Source: Boswellia sacra
Taxonomy: Eukaryota > Streptophyta > Magnoliopsida > Sapindales > Burseraceae
Length of the DNA: 64,000 bases
Assembly (NCBI GenBank): GCA_013180625.2
Contig: SNVD02013234.1
Coordinates: forward strand, 1-64,000
Direction of reading: 5' to 3'
The notes beneath the pieces are model-generated. The model did no database searches. It worked only from the letters and a program-made list of their open reading frames with translations, and was not told the origin of the DNA. Below are positions 33,060 to 46,340 of the stretch, piece by piece (the stretch's first letter is position 1; each line of letters begins with the position of its first letter). Made by a program: the position numbers and the translations under genes.

Positions 33060-34054
33060 CTAAAGAGTGCAAGAAATTGAAGAGAAGAACAGAGCCAACT
33101 CAGTCAAGTATATATCTAAAGAATTAAAGATACAAACTGAATAAAAATGTTTAAATCAATCTTCCTAATACATTTTCTGCTAAGCTATAGGTAATTTTAG
33201 CAATTAGTGTTTAGGAACCAGCAGGTAGAGTACAGAGGAAAACAGAGCAAGTGAAGTGCAGGGCAGGATGACCATGGCTATTAATAGCACAAAATGTGTT
33301 GTTTGTGAAATAAAGGGAGTGGAGATGTGGAGTTGTCCAAATCTGTACTCGTAAAAGATGGTCTCTTTCGGCTGCCCATACATGGAAGAAAAGGATAAAG
33401 ATCATAACCGCAGCCTGGACTCTTTGTTTGTCTCTGCATCACATACGTGTTAATATGTGTTGCGTCGAGTAAATGCCATCGTGACTTGAGTAAAAAGGAC
33501 GCTTAATACTCATTTATTTATGTATTTAATATAATAGAATGAGGCGAACCGAAAGATGTTAAAAATAGAAGAAAGAAAAACAGAAGGAACAAGGTGAGAT
33601 AGAGAAAGACAAAGAAAGCAAAGAAAAGCAAGTGTTGGAGAATCCAAGAGAAGAAAAATTTGAAAAGCAGACATTCCCTCCTCAAAATGAGGTGAACAAG
33701 ACCAAGTGGAGAAATCCCAAGTCCCTTGTTAGCATGTTTGTGTGTGCGTGCGTGATAGAGGGCATACGGAGAACAGAAGCATAACGCAACCCAAAAGTTG
33801 CAGCTACACAAGAGCCATGTACATGACCATGTCTAGCCTTTGTTAGTGTAACAAAGCAAAGAAAACAACAGAAGAAGAATGAATGGGAAAGAGAGAGAAG
33901 GTGGGGGCCTCTCTCCCTCTTTATCTTTTCAAAAAAGATCACCTTTTCAAGGTGGTTGGTTAGAGAGCTTTGGCCGAGGAAGGAAGCTAACAACCAGTTG
34001 CCGTAGTTAAAAAAGAGAGACTACTTGTGAAGTGAGGAGCGGAGAGAGGTAGGC

Positions 34055-34070
34055 GTGTTAATATATAGAG
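34055..34070 (-). promoter_or_regulatory. Possible TATA box of ZPR
   Basis: CTCTATATATTAACACG on the minus strand, followed by CT-rich leader-like sequence down to the predicted intron. It implies a leader of nearly 1 kb with several short upstream ORFs (for example 33993-33682). The transcription start itself is not visible. Confidence 0.4.
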
Positions 34071-34099
34071 CAAAAGCTAGAGAGAGAAGAGTAGAGAAG

Positions 34100-37000
34100 G
34101 GACGAGAAGGGGAAGAGCAAGCTTATGGTGTGGGCCGGGGGAGATGCCCTCTCTCCTCTGCCACAACAATCATGCATGTGTAAGCATGGAAGGCGGCCGG
34201 CTAGGGGCGAGGATTTAATGTTTTGGTTTGTATGATGATGGGTATGGCGTCATGCGAATGATGATGGGTCGAGGGCATTTCAGTCATAAAATTGAAATTA
34301 TGAATATTGGAGGGACAATTATGGGATTTTGTTGGCTAGGGCTTCTAAAATGATGGTGGGCTAGGCCGTCCCAAGATTCGCAATGATGGTTTGGATTGGT
34401 TCCAACCATCATCACAACACACCCTCTCCTTCTTCCCCATCACCACTTCTCTTTTGTTTTACTCCTCCTTCTCTTCTTCTCTCTCGCACACACGCACCCC
34501 TTCTATTCTATTCCTTGGTTTGGCAACTGTTGGTAATAATCATTCTTTGCCGTGATGCAATTGCAATGTTTCTTTCTTTGTTGAAACGTGAAATGGCGGT
34601 TTTGTGCACTGAGAGACTAAATCCCTTCCCCACTTGCTTATGGCTTTATGCTTCGCATGTATGTATTGGTCATTGTTGTCACAAGCTACCCATAGCTTCA
34701 TCTACAAAATTTTTCTCCATACGACAGGTTATTTTAAATGATCTCTTTTTAATACTTGTTAGTCTAATATAACTGAAGCAAACCCATTCATTCTGTTAAT
34801 ATGTAGAATTGCGCGTATTAGGCTTCACAATTTATATGTATAAGTTTAGTTAAAGATATTTACTTGAAATTTGGTAAAAATTAGAGAAAAGATTAAGAAA
34901 ACTACATGTAGATGGGAGAAGCAAAAAGACCATAGAGTCCCTAGAGGGTTGCCACATTGATGATGTTTTGTTTAACGCTATTACAATCATCATAAGTTAA
35001 GCATTTTTTGCCAAATTTATGGTGAGCCTGAAATAATAATGGGTTGGGCCAGCCAGCCCCTCATGGGTTATGAGTGCCTCAACGTGAAACATCATTGTTG
35101 ACAGGTGGTGTTCTGGATGAATCTACGGGCAAAATAGTCAATCTACTCTCACTTCCCCCTCGTGGAGCTCGTTCATTTCCCCATCAATTCCACTATTGTT
35201 ACATCAATGTAATTATTATGGCTTTCCATTCCACGGGCTACTTCAATCTCGATTTACCTTTTTGCCATTATCATACCACTCTTCTCTCAAATCTACGTTT
35301 CAAACTCACCCTGTTCCCTCTCCCTCCTATAATTTCTTAAAGACGTCCATGTAATTTTGGGGAAACATAAACTATCAACGCTTGAGAATCATGTGAAGAA
35401 AAATAATCAAATCTTATTTTTTTATTATTTAATCAAGTATCGAACTATTGAGCAAAATGTCAAGCTATTGAATCAGACGTCGATGTGGAGCTATCGAGTT
35501 AGTTTGTTTGGCAACTCAATAACAGCGATAAATAGTTATTAACCAGTACCAAACAATAGTCAAATTTGGTATTTTCTGTTCAACTTAAATAACATATACA
35601 GATTTTTTAAAATGTTATTATTTCTCAAAACAATAGGACTACAAGAACCTAGAAATATTTCAATATCCTCTTTCTCAGCACATCTATTAGTTAAGGTTTA
35701 TAATAAGTAATATTCTTAAAGAAATTTTTAATTCTAAAAGTAGTGCACATACCCAATATGATTAATTCGTAGACTGATATTTGATTAAATAAAAATGTAC
35801 AACATAAATTATAAAAAAAAATGTGAAGGACTTCACGTAAGTTACTAATGAAAATATTTATACAAGCCACTATCCCACCAATTTCCCAAAAAAAAAAATT
35901 AACACATTGTTTCAATTTTAGTTTCATATAATGAAGTATAAATATAATTTTAATTATCTACATAATTTTGTTAATAATTATAAGCATGGTTATCTGCCCA
36001 TATTTTTCTAAAGGAAGAATAAAAGTAAGATAAATTTAGAAGAGGAGGTATGAAGAGTAATTTTAAGGGTCACACAGCTCCATCCTTCACAAAAAGACTA
36101 ACAAGACTTGACTAATCTGTTTATTGTATTTTTTCTTTAATTTTGGTGATAACATATCAATTAGAATAAATAAATGAGTAACTTCATCGTAAATACAAAG
36201 TAAATTAATATAATGAATTTAATATTAGTATCATTAATTAAGCAAATTTGCGGATTGAAGATCAAACTTAAAAACAATATATTATTGATCTCAAACATAA
36301 ATGGGTGATATTTTAATTTATTAATTTTTTATATCGTATTTAAATCATACTGGCGTTACGGCTTGGTAGTGTCTACCAAACTACATGCAAAAGCAGAAGA
36401 TTAGGACAACAAAGATTCCTACACATTTCTTCTTACGTTAATTAAGAAAAAAAAATCTGCACGTGCATGGTCTAGTACTATTTCATTGCACCATTGCTTC
36501 CCTTCATAACATTATTGTTTATGATTTATTTATCTTCTCATCGTGTGAAGAGTATTTTATTTTTATTTTATTGTAGTTGCCTTTGACTTTGAGGGCACGT
36601 GGAAATAATCGATGTCTTTATTTATCGTTCGTTCGGATGGTGGATACAATTTGATGATCATAGTTGCCATAAAAATATATATATATATATATATATATAA
36701 TAGTGCATACAATTCAATGGATATTGATTTTGAAGGAAAATTTAATTTAATGAGATAACATGTATTACACATTATTCTTACTATATCATGTAAAGAAAAT
36801 TCATAATTAAAAAGAGAAAGCTATACAATAATTAGAGGATGTGACATTATAGGCTTTTCACACACCAAAACAGCAAGGATGTAAATTACCTACATAAGAT
36901 GGATTAATTGCAAAAATATCTAAATTAGAGAAAATGTTTAAAAATTTTAAATATCGTAAATATTTGACAGTTGGTCTCTCATACTTCATGTTTTGATACC

Positions 37001-37600
37001 CGTCCGTCTATTGATCTTTAGTACTCGAGATTTGTCGATAAAAAAAAAATCAATTTATTGATATCTTGGATTGTAATGATATTTTAGTTTTTTTAGGCAC
37101 GTGATCATTTTTCAAACAATCCTCTCGGTATTGATCAATTTTCACAATTATTTCTTCATTTTTTTTCGAGATATCCCTTAAAGTTTTGGAAATAAATATT
37201 CCTAAAAACTAGATATAGCAATTTCCTTTGTTTAGTTTCAACCTTATTTTGAAAAACATTTAAAAGGAAGCCAAGTGTTAAGGGTTATTATGAAAAATAG
37301 TCTAAACTTAGTTATTATTATTATTATCGAAGTGTCAAATTATTAAGTTTGTTTGTTACATAGGTTTGATGGCGCAAGATATCAAATCAGAATTCAAATT
37401 GTATGTCAAACAAACCAATTCTTATTTATTTATTTTTCTGAGTTTGTCTATTGTATAACTTTGCATGTGAATTTTATGTGTTGGGATAGGAAGAGGCATG
37501 CATGTGGAGCAAATGGTGATGAGAAAGTTAAGGAAATAGTAGAGAGGTGTAAGTGTCACATAAACATGTGAAGTGATAGAGGTGAGATCACAATAAATCT
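34100..37600. other. Intergenic DNA upstream of ZPR
   Basis: Mostly AT-rich with an (AT)n tract at about 36676-36700. There is one open frame at 34383-34772 with no recognisable features. The first few hundred bases presumably include ZPR promoter sequence. No other gene is supported. Confidence 0.6.
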
Positions 37601-37607
37601 GAAGTGG

Positions 37608-37640
37608 AGACACTGGGTGAGGGTGAGGGTGAGGGTGATG
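37608..37640. repeat. (GGGTGA)n microsatellite
   Basis: Four to five units of GGGTGA, 275 bp before the TTAGGG-type run. Confidence 0.9.
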
Positions 37641-37913
37641 GAATCTACCAACGCAAAGATAGGGGCTAGGGGGGCAAAAGGGCGCAAAAGAAGCCTGCTG
37701 CTACCTAAGCGTGTAAGTGAGTAAATTTGACTTAAAAAGTGTGAATTTGGGTAGGGTTATTAATCTAGTCTGAAACAACCAATGATGGCAAAACCCATAA
37801 TTGATGGGTAATCTTTCAACCCCCATTAAATAATTTTTTGCTTTTTGCAGCCAGCAATCTTTGAGTCACCCCTCAATGAAAACAGAAATTTGGATTCATG
37901 ATTTAAGAGGAAG

Positions 37914-37948
37914 AGGGTTAGGGTTAGGGTTAGGGTTAGGGTTAGGGA
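37914..37948. repeat. (GGGTTA)n telomere-like run
   Basis: About five units of GGGTTA, then GGGATA. It is in frame with a short ORF (37861-38085) and gives a Gly-Leu alternation. Downstream ATG GCT TTG GCA leads to GGCTACAG|GTAGGC, a good splice-donor match at about 37993, so a small first exon is possible but unproven. Confidence 0.85.
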
Positions 37949-38089
37949 TAGGGATGGCTTTGGCAGTGCTCAAGAGATTTGCATGGCTACAGGTAGGCAT
38001 TCATGAGTACTCTTCATTTCTCATCGTCATCATCATCCGCTGCTTTAATACGACTACCTTATTGCTCATTTGCCCATATAAATAAATAA

Positions 38090-40906
38090 ATATATATATA
38101 TATAAAAATAAATAATTTCTAATGGGCAATCACCCACTCAACCTTCCATTTTACCCATCTGTCCAAAACGTGGATGATGAAATAGATTATTATTATTATT
38201 GTTATAATTGAGACTGGAGATGATTGCATCACCCCTGAGTTTATATAACTAGTTGACCCCTGGATTGTGATTGGACAGCATTGATGCTAGACACGTGAAG
38301 ACTTGAAAATTTTCACCCTTTTGGATCATTGGCGAATTTGTGATCTCATTGATGGGGATCAATAGTTGTATGACTCTGTCTATGACTGACTCTGACCCAC
38401 ACAACACAGGTTAAAGATTTGGGAGAAAGCCCAATTTTTCTTCTTATCTTTCCTTATAATTGAAAAAAAAAATTGTAGAAATCCTATTAATTCACTAAAA
38501 GTACAAATATTAGTCAATAATTTAACAAATTGTTTGACAAATATTGTTAGAAACTTATCTAGTAATACTTGATAAGAATAATAATACATATACAACTAAA
38601 TTATACAACTTAATCTATATAATCTGACTTGGCACATAATCATTAAATGGATGGGTTCAACTTTATTTATTAAAATTTATTTTTTATTTTTATCCACTCA
38701 GTAAATTTGTACAATGACAGATTGTATGAATTAAGTTGTATAATTTGATTATATATCTAGTATTATCTTACTTGACAACGATCTAATCTAATCTAGCTTT
38801 GTAAAACCATCTAGGATACTTGATGGACAACTTGATACGTGCTCTAATAATAAAAAATATGTCATTTTATATCAAAATATTACAAGGATCTATTATTTTC
38901 CTTTCTATTTGAATCCACTATTAGTATGACCTCATTAAAATTAATCAAACAAAACGTTGAGGGATTTTAAGGTATTGTCTGCTTAGGCTTGGAGTCAGTA
39001 TGATTTTTTTTTAAAAAGAACCTCGTCAGAAAAAAGAAGAATAATTCCTCCTTTTATAAGTTGTAAGCCAGTCACTATACAAAAAAATGTACAACAAAGT
39101 CACTATCCTTAATTTAGATTAATGTCAGCATAATACTTTTACTTCCCTTTCCAAATTTTAAGAAAGGCATAAAACGACTATTTAATTAATTTTTTAGTTT
39201 ACTCTATCGTTTGAAATACTAGGATTTACATGAGAAGGGTAAAACAATAATTTCAAAATTAGATAATAATTGAGAAAAGGAAATAATTGCGATACATGCA
39301 TGCATGCTTGAAAATGAAAATGAAGTGCTAAATTTAAATTGAGCGGGGTTGAGAGATGAAATTTAATGATACGACATAATAGCAAATGCCTGCATCTGCA
39401 TGGCTAATGATGAGAATTTTGGATTATCATGGTTAGCTTAGCAAAGTGCATTGAACCCTACACGTGAGCTTAGCTTAGCCTTTCATAATTCAACTTTAGG
39501 CTTAGGGGAGGGGACCACGAACCCCTTCGATTCCGATATCAATCGAAATTTCCTTTTCAGTTTTTATTTCCTCTCCTCTTTTCTTTCTAGTTGAAGAATC
39601 TCTCCTTTTGGATGGAACAAATGGCACCCCACAAAATCAATTTCAATTATTAATTTTATTATTATGCCAAGCGAGACTCGGATTGCACTTCTCTACTTGA
39701 CACACAAGTACATTTGCCTGCACTGTGGGCTACCTAGCGTTTGTTTTTTTTTTTTTTTTATTATTATTTGGAAAAGTAGAAAATTATTTGATTTATTAAA
39801 GTAAGTGAGAGAAACGTAAAAAATACTCAACTCTGTTTAAACAATGTCGTTAAAAGTCTAACTTCTTTAATCAACTGTTGCGTTGATGATCGAGCTACCC
39901 AACAAAAGTTTCGATTTAATTTACTAAACAAGTTCGATAGTATTAGACAATTGTCCAACAATTTCAGAATGTATTATTGATATTAAATATGATTTTTGGA
40001 TTTTTAAATTTAATGAAGCAATAGATTAAATAAGATGAATTATTGAAAAACATGCTTATAAATTAAAATTGTAATCTGGAAGATCTCAGTTTCTAGTGCT
40101 TTGAATAAATGGCATATATTCATGCATAATGAGACCAGTGTCTTCCTTACCTTTAAATAGGACAATTAAATTGGAAGCGGCAAATCTCTTGCAAAGTTGT
40201 CCCAAACCAGAGTTTCAATGATTTATGGGGCGGGGTCCATTACCTATAATTATTTTTAATCTGCGCAGTGATTGATAACACAGAGGACCACACACTTTAT
40301 TTACGGTTTTAAGAAATTAAATTATAAATTAGAGAAATACATTTTGACTTGAATAAACAAACATAATCATGCAATCAAAGGATTATGTCAATTTGTAGGA
40401 GGCATGAAAGTGTTCATTATCCACGGGAAATTATTGCAAACACAAAAATGTTTTTATTTGCAACATCAAGTCTCCAACTGCCCACCTCAGCCGCCATGTC
40501 ATCGGCTTTAACTGAATTTTATCATTTCATTTTTTTTTTGGTCACCGGTTTTGGGCTACATAGGCCTGGCTTGAGCCAGGTAGCATGTTAAAAAATTTTG
40601 AAGTATTATTATATAAAAAATATCTCTAAAAGTTAAATATTTAAATAGAACTCCTCTTATTAAAAAAATAAAAATAATATAGATTCACAGCACCAAAATT
40701 TTATGCTAAACTCTTTGTTGACCTGCATCTTATATTCTTAATTTGATAACTGATATTTTCAAACATTGTATTCTTTTGATTCAATTAACAAGATATTTAA
40801 ATGGGTCAAATGCAGAAATTCTCATTAAACAAAAAAAGAAAAGTTTAAATGATAGTAGGCACTGGATTTTAACTTTGCTTCTGGCATCGAGATATGTCTT
40901 CACAAT
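38090..40906. other. AT-rich intergenic DNA
   Basis: No gene or complete transposon recognised. There are short poly-T (39746-39759) and AT-rich tracts. Confidence 0.6.
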
Positions 40907-41628
40907 TTTTGTGAATTTCGGGCTTTCCCCAAAAGCGTTCAATTCAAGATATTGACAAAATTATGATAAAATCACAAATAAGAAATCAAACAAGATAGGA
41001 ACATCAAATTTATAGTGGTTCGGCCAATCAAGCCTACACACACTTTGAAGATCTCAGCAGTAGCTTTATTACAATCAATAATAAAGAAGAAATACAAGAA
41101 TATCAACAGCAATAACAAGAATTTAATCTTACAACCTATCTATGCATACTGACAAGATAACACCAATCTTCATTATATGCCTCAAAGGAAAGACTAGGGA
41201 AGAACTCCCACGGGTACTAGATTTATGCTCACAATTTACAATCCCAAACCGTAGCTTCCAAGAACACCCAAAAACATTGATGTCCTTGTCGATTCCCAAG
41301 GCTCCTAAAACGTTTAACCAGTCTTCTCTCTGACACAACTCGCTGTGTATTATGTAATCTCTTTTCTCTGCTCATTACACAAGGCTTTATATAGGGCCAA
41401 GAGTTTTGTTCATAGTCTAGCCATGATTTACAGACTAGAAGTACAACAAAACTCTTCCTATTTTAGTTTTCTTGTCTAACAATGAGTCACTTAGATTATC
41501 CTAATTAAAATGAATTACAATCAAACTCAACTTCCTAGTTTGATATAAATTCTAATTTGTTTTAATTCTAATTTAGAAACAAATCCTCTATTACCTAATA
41601 TTCTAACAAGACAAAAACACACATAACA
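40907..41628 (-). repeat. 3' LTR of the gag-only copia element
   Basis: Ends ACACACATAACA on the plus strand (TGTTATGTGTGT on the element strand) beside the purine tract. A TATA box CTATATAAAG on the minus strand is at about 41386-41395. Confidence 0.85.
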
Positions 41629-41646
41629 ATTCTCCACCTTGTTTTT
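41629..41646 (-). other. Polypurine tract of the gag-only copia element
   Basis: AACAAGGTGGAGAATT on the minus strand abuts the LTR start, the usual form in copia elements. Confidence 0.7.
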
Positions 41647-42038
41647 GTCTTTCGACATTGTTGATTCCACGTTGAAGAAGGATTCCTAGTCCATGTCGTC
41701 GCGTAGGCACACAACCTTTGCTGCACAGGAGCATCAACTCTCTGCCAAAAGCGTTTTCCAAACTACAAATGTTGCGGAGGAGTGCAACCTACTTGGTGCA
41801 TGAGTGCCACACACTTTGGGCGAGAGCGCCACTTTCTTGGCAGACTTGCGCAGGCGAGCAACCGCTTCAGATCTGATTCCAAACTTTCCTTCTTCGTTCC
41901 AGCTGCTACTCTCCACCAACCTCTCAGGGTCTCAAGTGTATTTGGTTTGAATCAAGTCCAAGTAATGCTTGAACTTGCTAACTGTCCTACCAAACCAACC
42001 CAACACTTTTTTCACATACCTCTTTTGTCGTGTTTCAT

Positions 42039-42850
42039 CTATTCCACTAGATTTGAATGCACCAAAACTTCACCAGATTCATATCCTCCAAAAGCCGCAT
42101 CTCCATGCTCTGACTTTTTATCTTCTTGATGCTTCAATCTTTTTGGACAATATTTTCGAAGATGTCCCAAGTTCTTACAGTGAAAACACCTGAACTTAGA
42201 TTTGTCAAGCTTCTTTGATGACGATAGATTTCTCCATTTGTTACTTTTGACAGTTAATGCTTCATTACTACCTTTATTACTCAATACTTTCCCCTCGGCC
42301 TTTAATTCTATCTCTTTAGACCTAATCATAGGTTCTAATTCTTCCATGGCTAAAAGACTCACGACCATACCTGAAGGTGTCTTTTAGTGGACTGTATGCC
42401 GGCGGTAACGAATTCAACAAGATGACAGCTTGATCTTCTTCATTGATCCTTTCCCCAATATTCTCTAGATCAATGATTATTTTATTAAAATCATCAATAT
42501 TCTCATCAATGCTCTTTTCTTCTTGCATCTTGAACCCAAACAGCTTCGCGTTCAAATATATTCGGTTTGTTAGGGATTTTGTCATGTATAGACTCTCTAA
42601 CTTCAACTAAATCCTAGCTGCAGTTGTCTCCTTCGAAACTTGTCTCAACACATTGTCACTTAGATGCAAGACAATGGTACTATAGGCTATCTCTAATATC
42701 TCTTGTTTCTTCTCTTTAGTCAATGTATCCGATAGTTTACTCTCTCCAGCCAAGGCCTGAGCCACCTTTTGTTGAACTAGCAAGGCTCTCATCTTTCTAC
42801 GCCAAATACTGAAGTCACCCTTGCCATTAAATCATTCCATCTCGAATTTT
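42039..42850 (-). pseudogene. Copia gag (UBN2 type), broken
   Basis: On the minus strand from about 42850 the frame reads NLWRRKMRALLVQQK-like sequence, then a TAG where a tryptophan codon is expected (42607-42609). It continues as LKLESLYMTKSLTNRIYL and INEEDQAVILLNSLPPAYSP to about 42370. A frameshift there leads to the second frame (42368-42039) with the CCHC knuckle CFHCKNLGHLRKYC and GDAAFGGYESGEVL, the normal end of gag just before protease. No protease follows. Confidence 0.85.
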
Positions 42851-42876
42851 ATTGTAGCCATCTCGAATTCTAGAAC

Positions 42877-42893
42877 CAAAAGCTCTCATACCA
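42877..42893 (-). other. Primer-binding site, initiator tRNA-Met type
   Basis: TTGGTATGAGAGCTTTTGG on the minus strand, four bases inside the 5' LTR. It differs by one base from the common TGGTATCAGAGC. Confidence 0.8.
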
Positions 42894-42896
42894 ATT

Positions 42897-43628
42897 TGTT
42901 GTGAATTTCAGGCTTTTTGCGTAAGCGTTCAATCCAAGATATTAACAAATTATGATGAAACCACAAGTAAGAAATCAAACAAGAAAATAAAAAAGATGGG
43001 AACACCAGATTTATAGTGGTTCGATTAATCAAGCCTACATCCACTTTTGAGATCTCAGCAGCAACTTTATTCCAATCAATAATAAATAACAAATATAAGA
43101 ATATCAACAGCAATAACAAGGATTTAACCTTACAGCCTCCTTATGCATACCGATAAGATAACACCAATCTTCGATATATGTCTCCAAGGAAAGACTAGGG
43201 AAGAACTCTCACGGGTATTCGATCTATACTCACGATTTACAATCTCAAACCGTAGCTTCCAAGACCACCCAAAACATTGACGTCCTTGCCGACTTCCAAG
43301 GTTCCTAAAACGTTAACCAATCTTTTCTCCTACACAACTCGCTGTGTATTGTGTGCTCGCTTTTCTCCACTCATTATACAAGGCTTTACATAGGGCCAAG
43401 AGTCTTGTTCCTAGTCTAGCAATGATTTCTAGACTAGAAGTACCACTAAAACTCTTCCTATTTTAGTTTTTTTGTCTGACTATGAGTCACCTAAATTATC
43501 CTAATTGAAACGAATTACAATCAAACTCAACTTTCTAGTTTGATACAAAGTCCAATTTGTTTTAATTCTAATCTAGAAACAAATCCTCTATTGCCTAATA
43601 TTCTAACAAGATAAAAACACACATAAAA
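42897..43628 (-). repeat. 5' LTR of the gag-only copia element
   Basis: Plus-strand start TGTTGTGAATTTCAGG, and an end at ACATAAAA corresponding to ACATAACA in the partner LTR. The TATA region has decayed to TATGTAAAG. Confidence 0.8.
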
Positions 43629-44210
43629 ACACCAAATAGAAGAAGTTTGATCAAACAACAACATAAAAAGAAAATATATTACAAGAAGCCTAATAAAATG
43701 AAGTATTTTTCAATGTTAGTTGATATCTAGCTTCTCAGCATCTCTTGTGCAAATTGTACGTTAACCTCAATATAGCGATCAACTAGGATTACTTGCAAAA
43801 ATATTTTTTGGGATACCTTGTCCTCTTCAATTTTAGTGATGAACAACCGAACAATGAAGAAGAGGAATCGTAAAAGCCGAATTGACTTACCTCCTAAATG
43901 AATAAACAAGAAGAGATAATAATATCTAAATAATAGTGGACGAACTGAATATAGGGCTGGTCCAAGCCCAATTAACCCGAGATCAATAAAACATAAAGCC
44001 CAATGGCTCAGCCTAAAGGGTAATATAGGAAAAAAAACTTGCCAAAATAAGGTTAATAATAGCTCAGGCTTGTGCCGGGAGCTTAGGTGACAGTGTCAAC
44101 TATTAAATGAGCGATGCCTGAAAATTAGTAAAATGAAGTAGGAGGGGGCTTTGCCAAGTTAGGAAAAGGAAAAGGGGTCATTGTGTGAGAACTTGGAAAG
44201 AGAAAAGGTG
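43629..44210. other. Spacer without recognised features
   Basis: No gene or repeat is recognised between the copia element and the CACTA element. Confidence 0.6.
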
Positions 44211-45399
44211 CGTTACAAGAAAAATAAGGTATGACAACACGTTTTTTACAACGCGCAGAAATGTACGTTGCCGAATGATGTTGTATGTAACGCATATTTC
44301 TTGTGCGTTATAAAAAACTGACGAAGTTAGTTTTTAGCAATGAAAGATGTGTTTCAGTAATATGCACATTCTACACGTTACAAAATGTCTTAATTTATTT
44401 TTTAATTTTATTTTTAGCTTAATAAAATTTTTAATCTTTGAAATAATTAAAAGTTAAAAATTACATAAAACTATAGTAATTTAATTTATATATTTAAATA
44501 AATATTAAAAAATTAAAATAGTAAGATAAATATTTTATTTATTTATTTAAATAATTATTAATAAATTTTAATAAGTAAGATACATTTATAAAATTTAAAA
44601 ATAAATATCTTATAATTAATTTTTATGAAATAAAAAATAAATTTTAATTTTAATTCATTAGAAAATAAAATGTTTTAAACAAAAATTTTAAAAAATAAAT
44701 AAAATTAGTGCAAAATTTGAAAGTTAAGGAAATAAATTAATATTTATTTCAAAAAACTTATGAATTAGGAACATACAAAAATTAATGTTAAATAATATAT
44801 TTCGTGATTAAATAGTAAGTCATTAAAATTTAAAATTAAAAAATAAGAAAAAGTAAAAAAAATGTACATCCAAAACTCCTTCGTTTGATAATTTTGTTTT
44901 TCTAAATCAATTAAAATGACGTTTTTTGGCTGAAAAGAGGAAACAAAAAATGAGGTCAAAATCAATCTGCATATTATCGTCTTTCCTTTGTAAGCCATTC
45001 TCTCTCCCCCTTCTCTGCGGCAAAAAGTGTCTTTCCTCTCATGCTTTCAACTGGACTACATCTCATTCTTCTGCTCTCAAGCTGATCTCTTCCTTCATTG
45101 ACCGTGGCTATTACATGTGATTGATGGCCGATTAGCAGAGTCTTGGCAAAAGATCAAGAGGTGGCGAATGGTGAAGCCAATAGGACTGTTAGTGAGAAGC
45201 TTATAAGGAGTTCCAGTGTTAGTGCAAGGAACTCACTCTCCTGCAAAGTGGATGGTGTTGTTGAGGCCAAAGATGTTGGTAGTGGGAGGAGAAGAGATGA
45301 GCTTCTGCTGCAAAGGAACTAGACTTGAAGATGATGAGAATGAAGAAAACGACCGGACTGTCACAGCCACCGATGATGAATGGCAGCACGGCAGGTGGT

Positions 45400-46340
45400 C
45401 GACCTGAGCCTCTCGCTCATGACTGGGAACTTATACCTGGAGGAATGTTTGTGCAGAAACGAAATTCGGACTCTGATCAGAGCTCTGCCCTGCCACCGAC
45501 AATTAAAGTTTGGGTCAAATATGGGCCTGTTGACCATGAAATGCACATCAGCTCTCAAGCTACATTTGGTAAATTCACAATTTTTCAATATATTTGTAAT
45601 TTGTTTATAATAGGAATTGAAAGTCAAAAGTCTTGTTTACGTATAGAAGCTGTTGTCTGTAGGGGGGTTGAAGAAGATGTTGTCGGGGCCAAAAGGATTG
45701 CATCATCAGGATCAGAAACTGATATATAAAGATAAAGAGAGAGATTCAAAAACTTTTCTTGACATGGCGGGAGTGAAGGGCCGGTCAAAAATTGTGCTTG
45801 TTGAGGATCGTATTAGTCAAGAGAAGCATTTGCTGGAGATGAGACAGAGTGCGAAGATGGAGAAGACATCAAAATCAATATCAAAAATTAGCTTCGAAGT
45901 TGACCGGCTTGCAGGACAGGTGACAATTTTGAAACTAAACTGAATTCTGTTAGGCCATTTCAGGTTTGTAATTGAAGAGTTGTTTGATTAGTTTGTGTAA
46001 ATTGATATTTGATTGACATTGGGTAGGTGTCGGCTCTTGAATCCATGATTAGTAAAGGTGGGAAAGTGGCAGAAAAGGAGGACCTTGGTCTAATTGAGTT
46101 GTTGATGAATCCGTTGCTTAAATTAGATGTATTATGGCTGATGGAGATGTAAAGCTGCAGAGAAAAATGCAATTAAATTTTGATTTAGTTTACATATTGA
46201 TTATGATATTGGTAGGATTTGTGAGTCTCATTAGTTTTATGAATATGTTTGTGAAGTTGAGAAGTTCAAAAGTATGTTGAAACTCTAGATATGTTGAAGA
46301 TTAAAAACTCTATGCCAAGTAGCAATGGAGTCCAAACTCC
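45400..46340 (+). pseudogene. BAG-family co-chaperone gene fragment captured in CACTA
   Basis: BAG proteins bind Hsp70 and promote nucleotide exchange. Plant BAG1-4 types have a ubiquitin-like domain followed by a BAG domain. Exon 1 (about 45400-45572) encodes WELIPGGMFVQKR and IKVWVKYGPVDHEMHISSQA. After an intron, exon 2 (about 45662-45921) encodes LKKMLSGPKGLHHQDQKLIY, FLDMAGVKGRSKIVLVED and SFEVDRLAGQ. Exon 3 (46027-46150) starts VSALESMISKGGKVAEKEDL and shifts frame at about 46126. The exon at 46264-46330 encodes VQKYVETLDMLKIKNSMPSS. Introns are retained, so this is a genomic-DNA capture, not a retrocopy. Stops and shifts show decay. Confidence 0.85.

Larger units (their letters stand above)
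40907..43628 (-). mobile_element. Gag-only non-autonomous copia element
   Basis: Two LTRs of about 725 bp in direct orientation enclose 1.27 kb with a methionine-tRNA-type primer site, a broken gag and a polypurine tract, but no protease core, integrase or RT. Such gag-only elements depend on a full partner. The LTRs are visibly diverged (roughly a tenth of positions). The flanks ACAAT (40902-40906) and ACACC (43629-43633) agree at only three of five bases, so the target duplication is not confirmed. Confidence 0.85.

Noticed and set aside
33682..33993. 103-codon minus-strand ORF upstream of ZPR as a protein gene
   Set aside because: Low-complexity Phe/Ser-rich translation of a CT-rich leader, no family resemblance. 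At most an upstream ORF.
34383..34772. 129-codon plus-strand ORF as a host gene
   Set aside because: Starts in CT-rich DNA, no recognisable motif, and no promoter or splice context.
37914..37948. Telomere or chromosome end
   Set aside because: Only five hexamers, of TTAGGG type rather than plant TTTAGGG, embedded in ordinary sequence.
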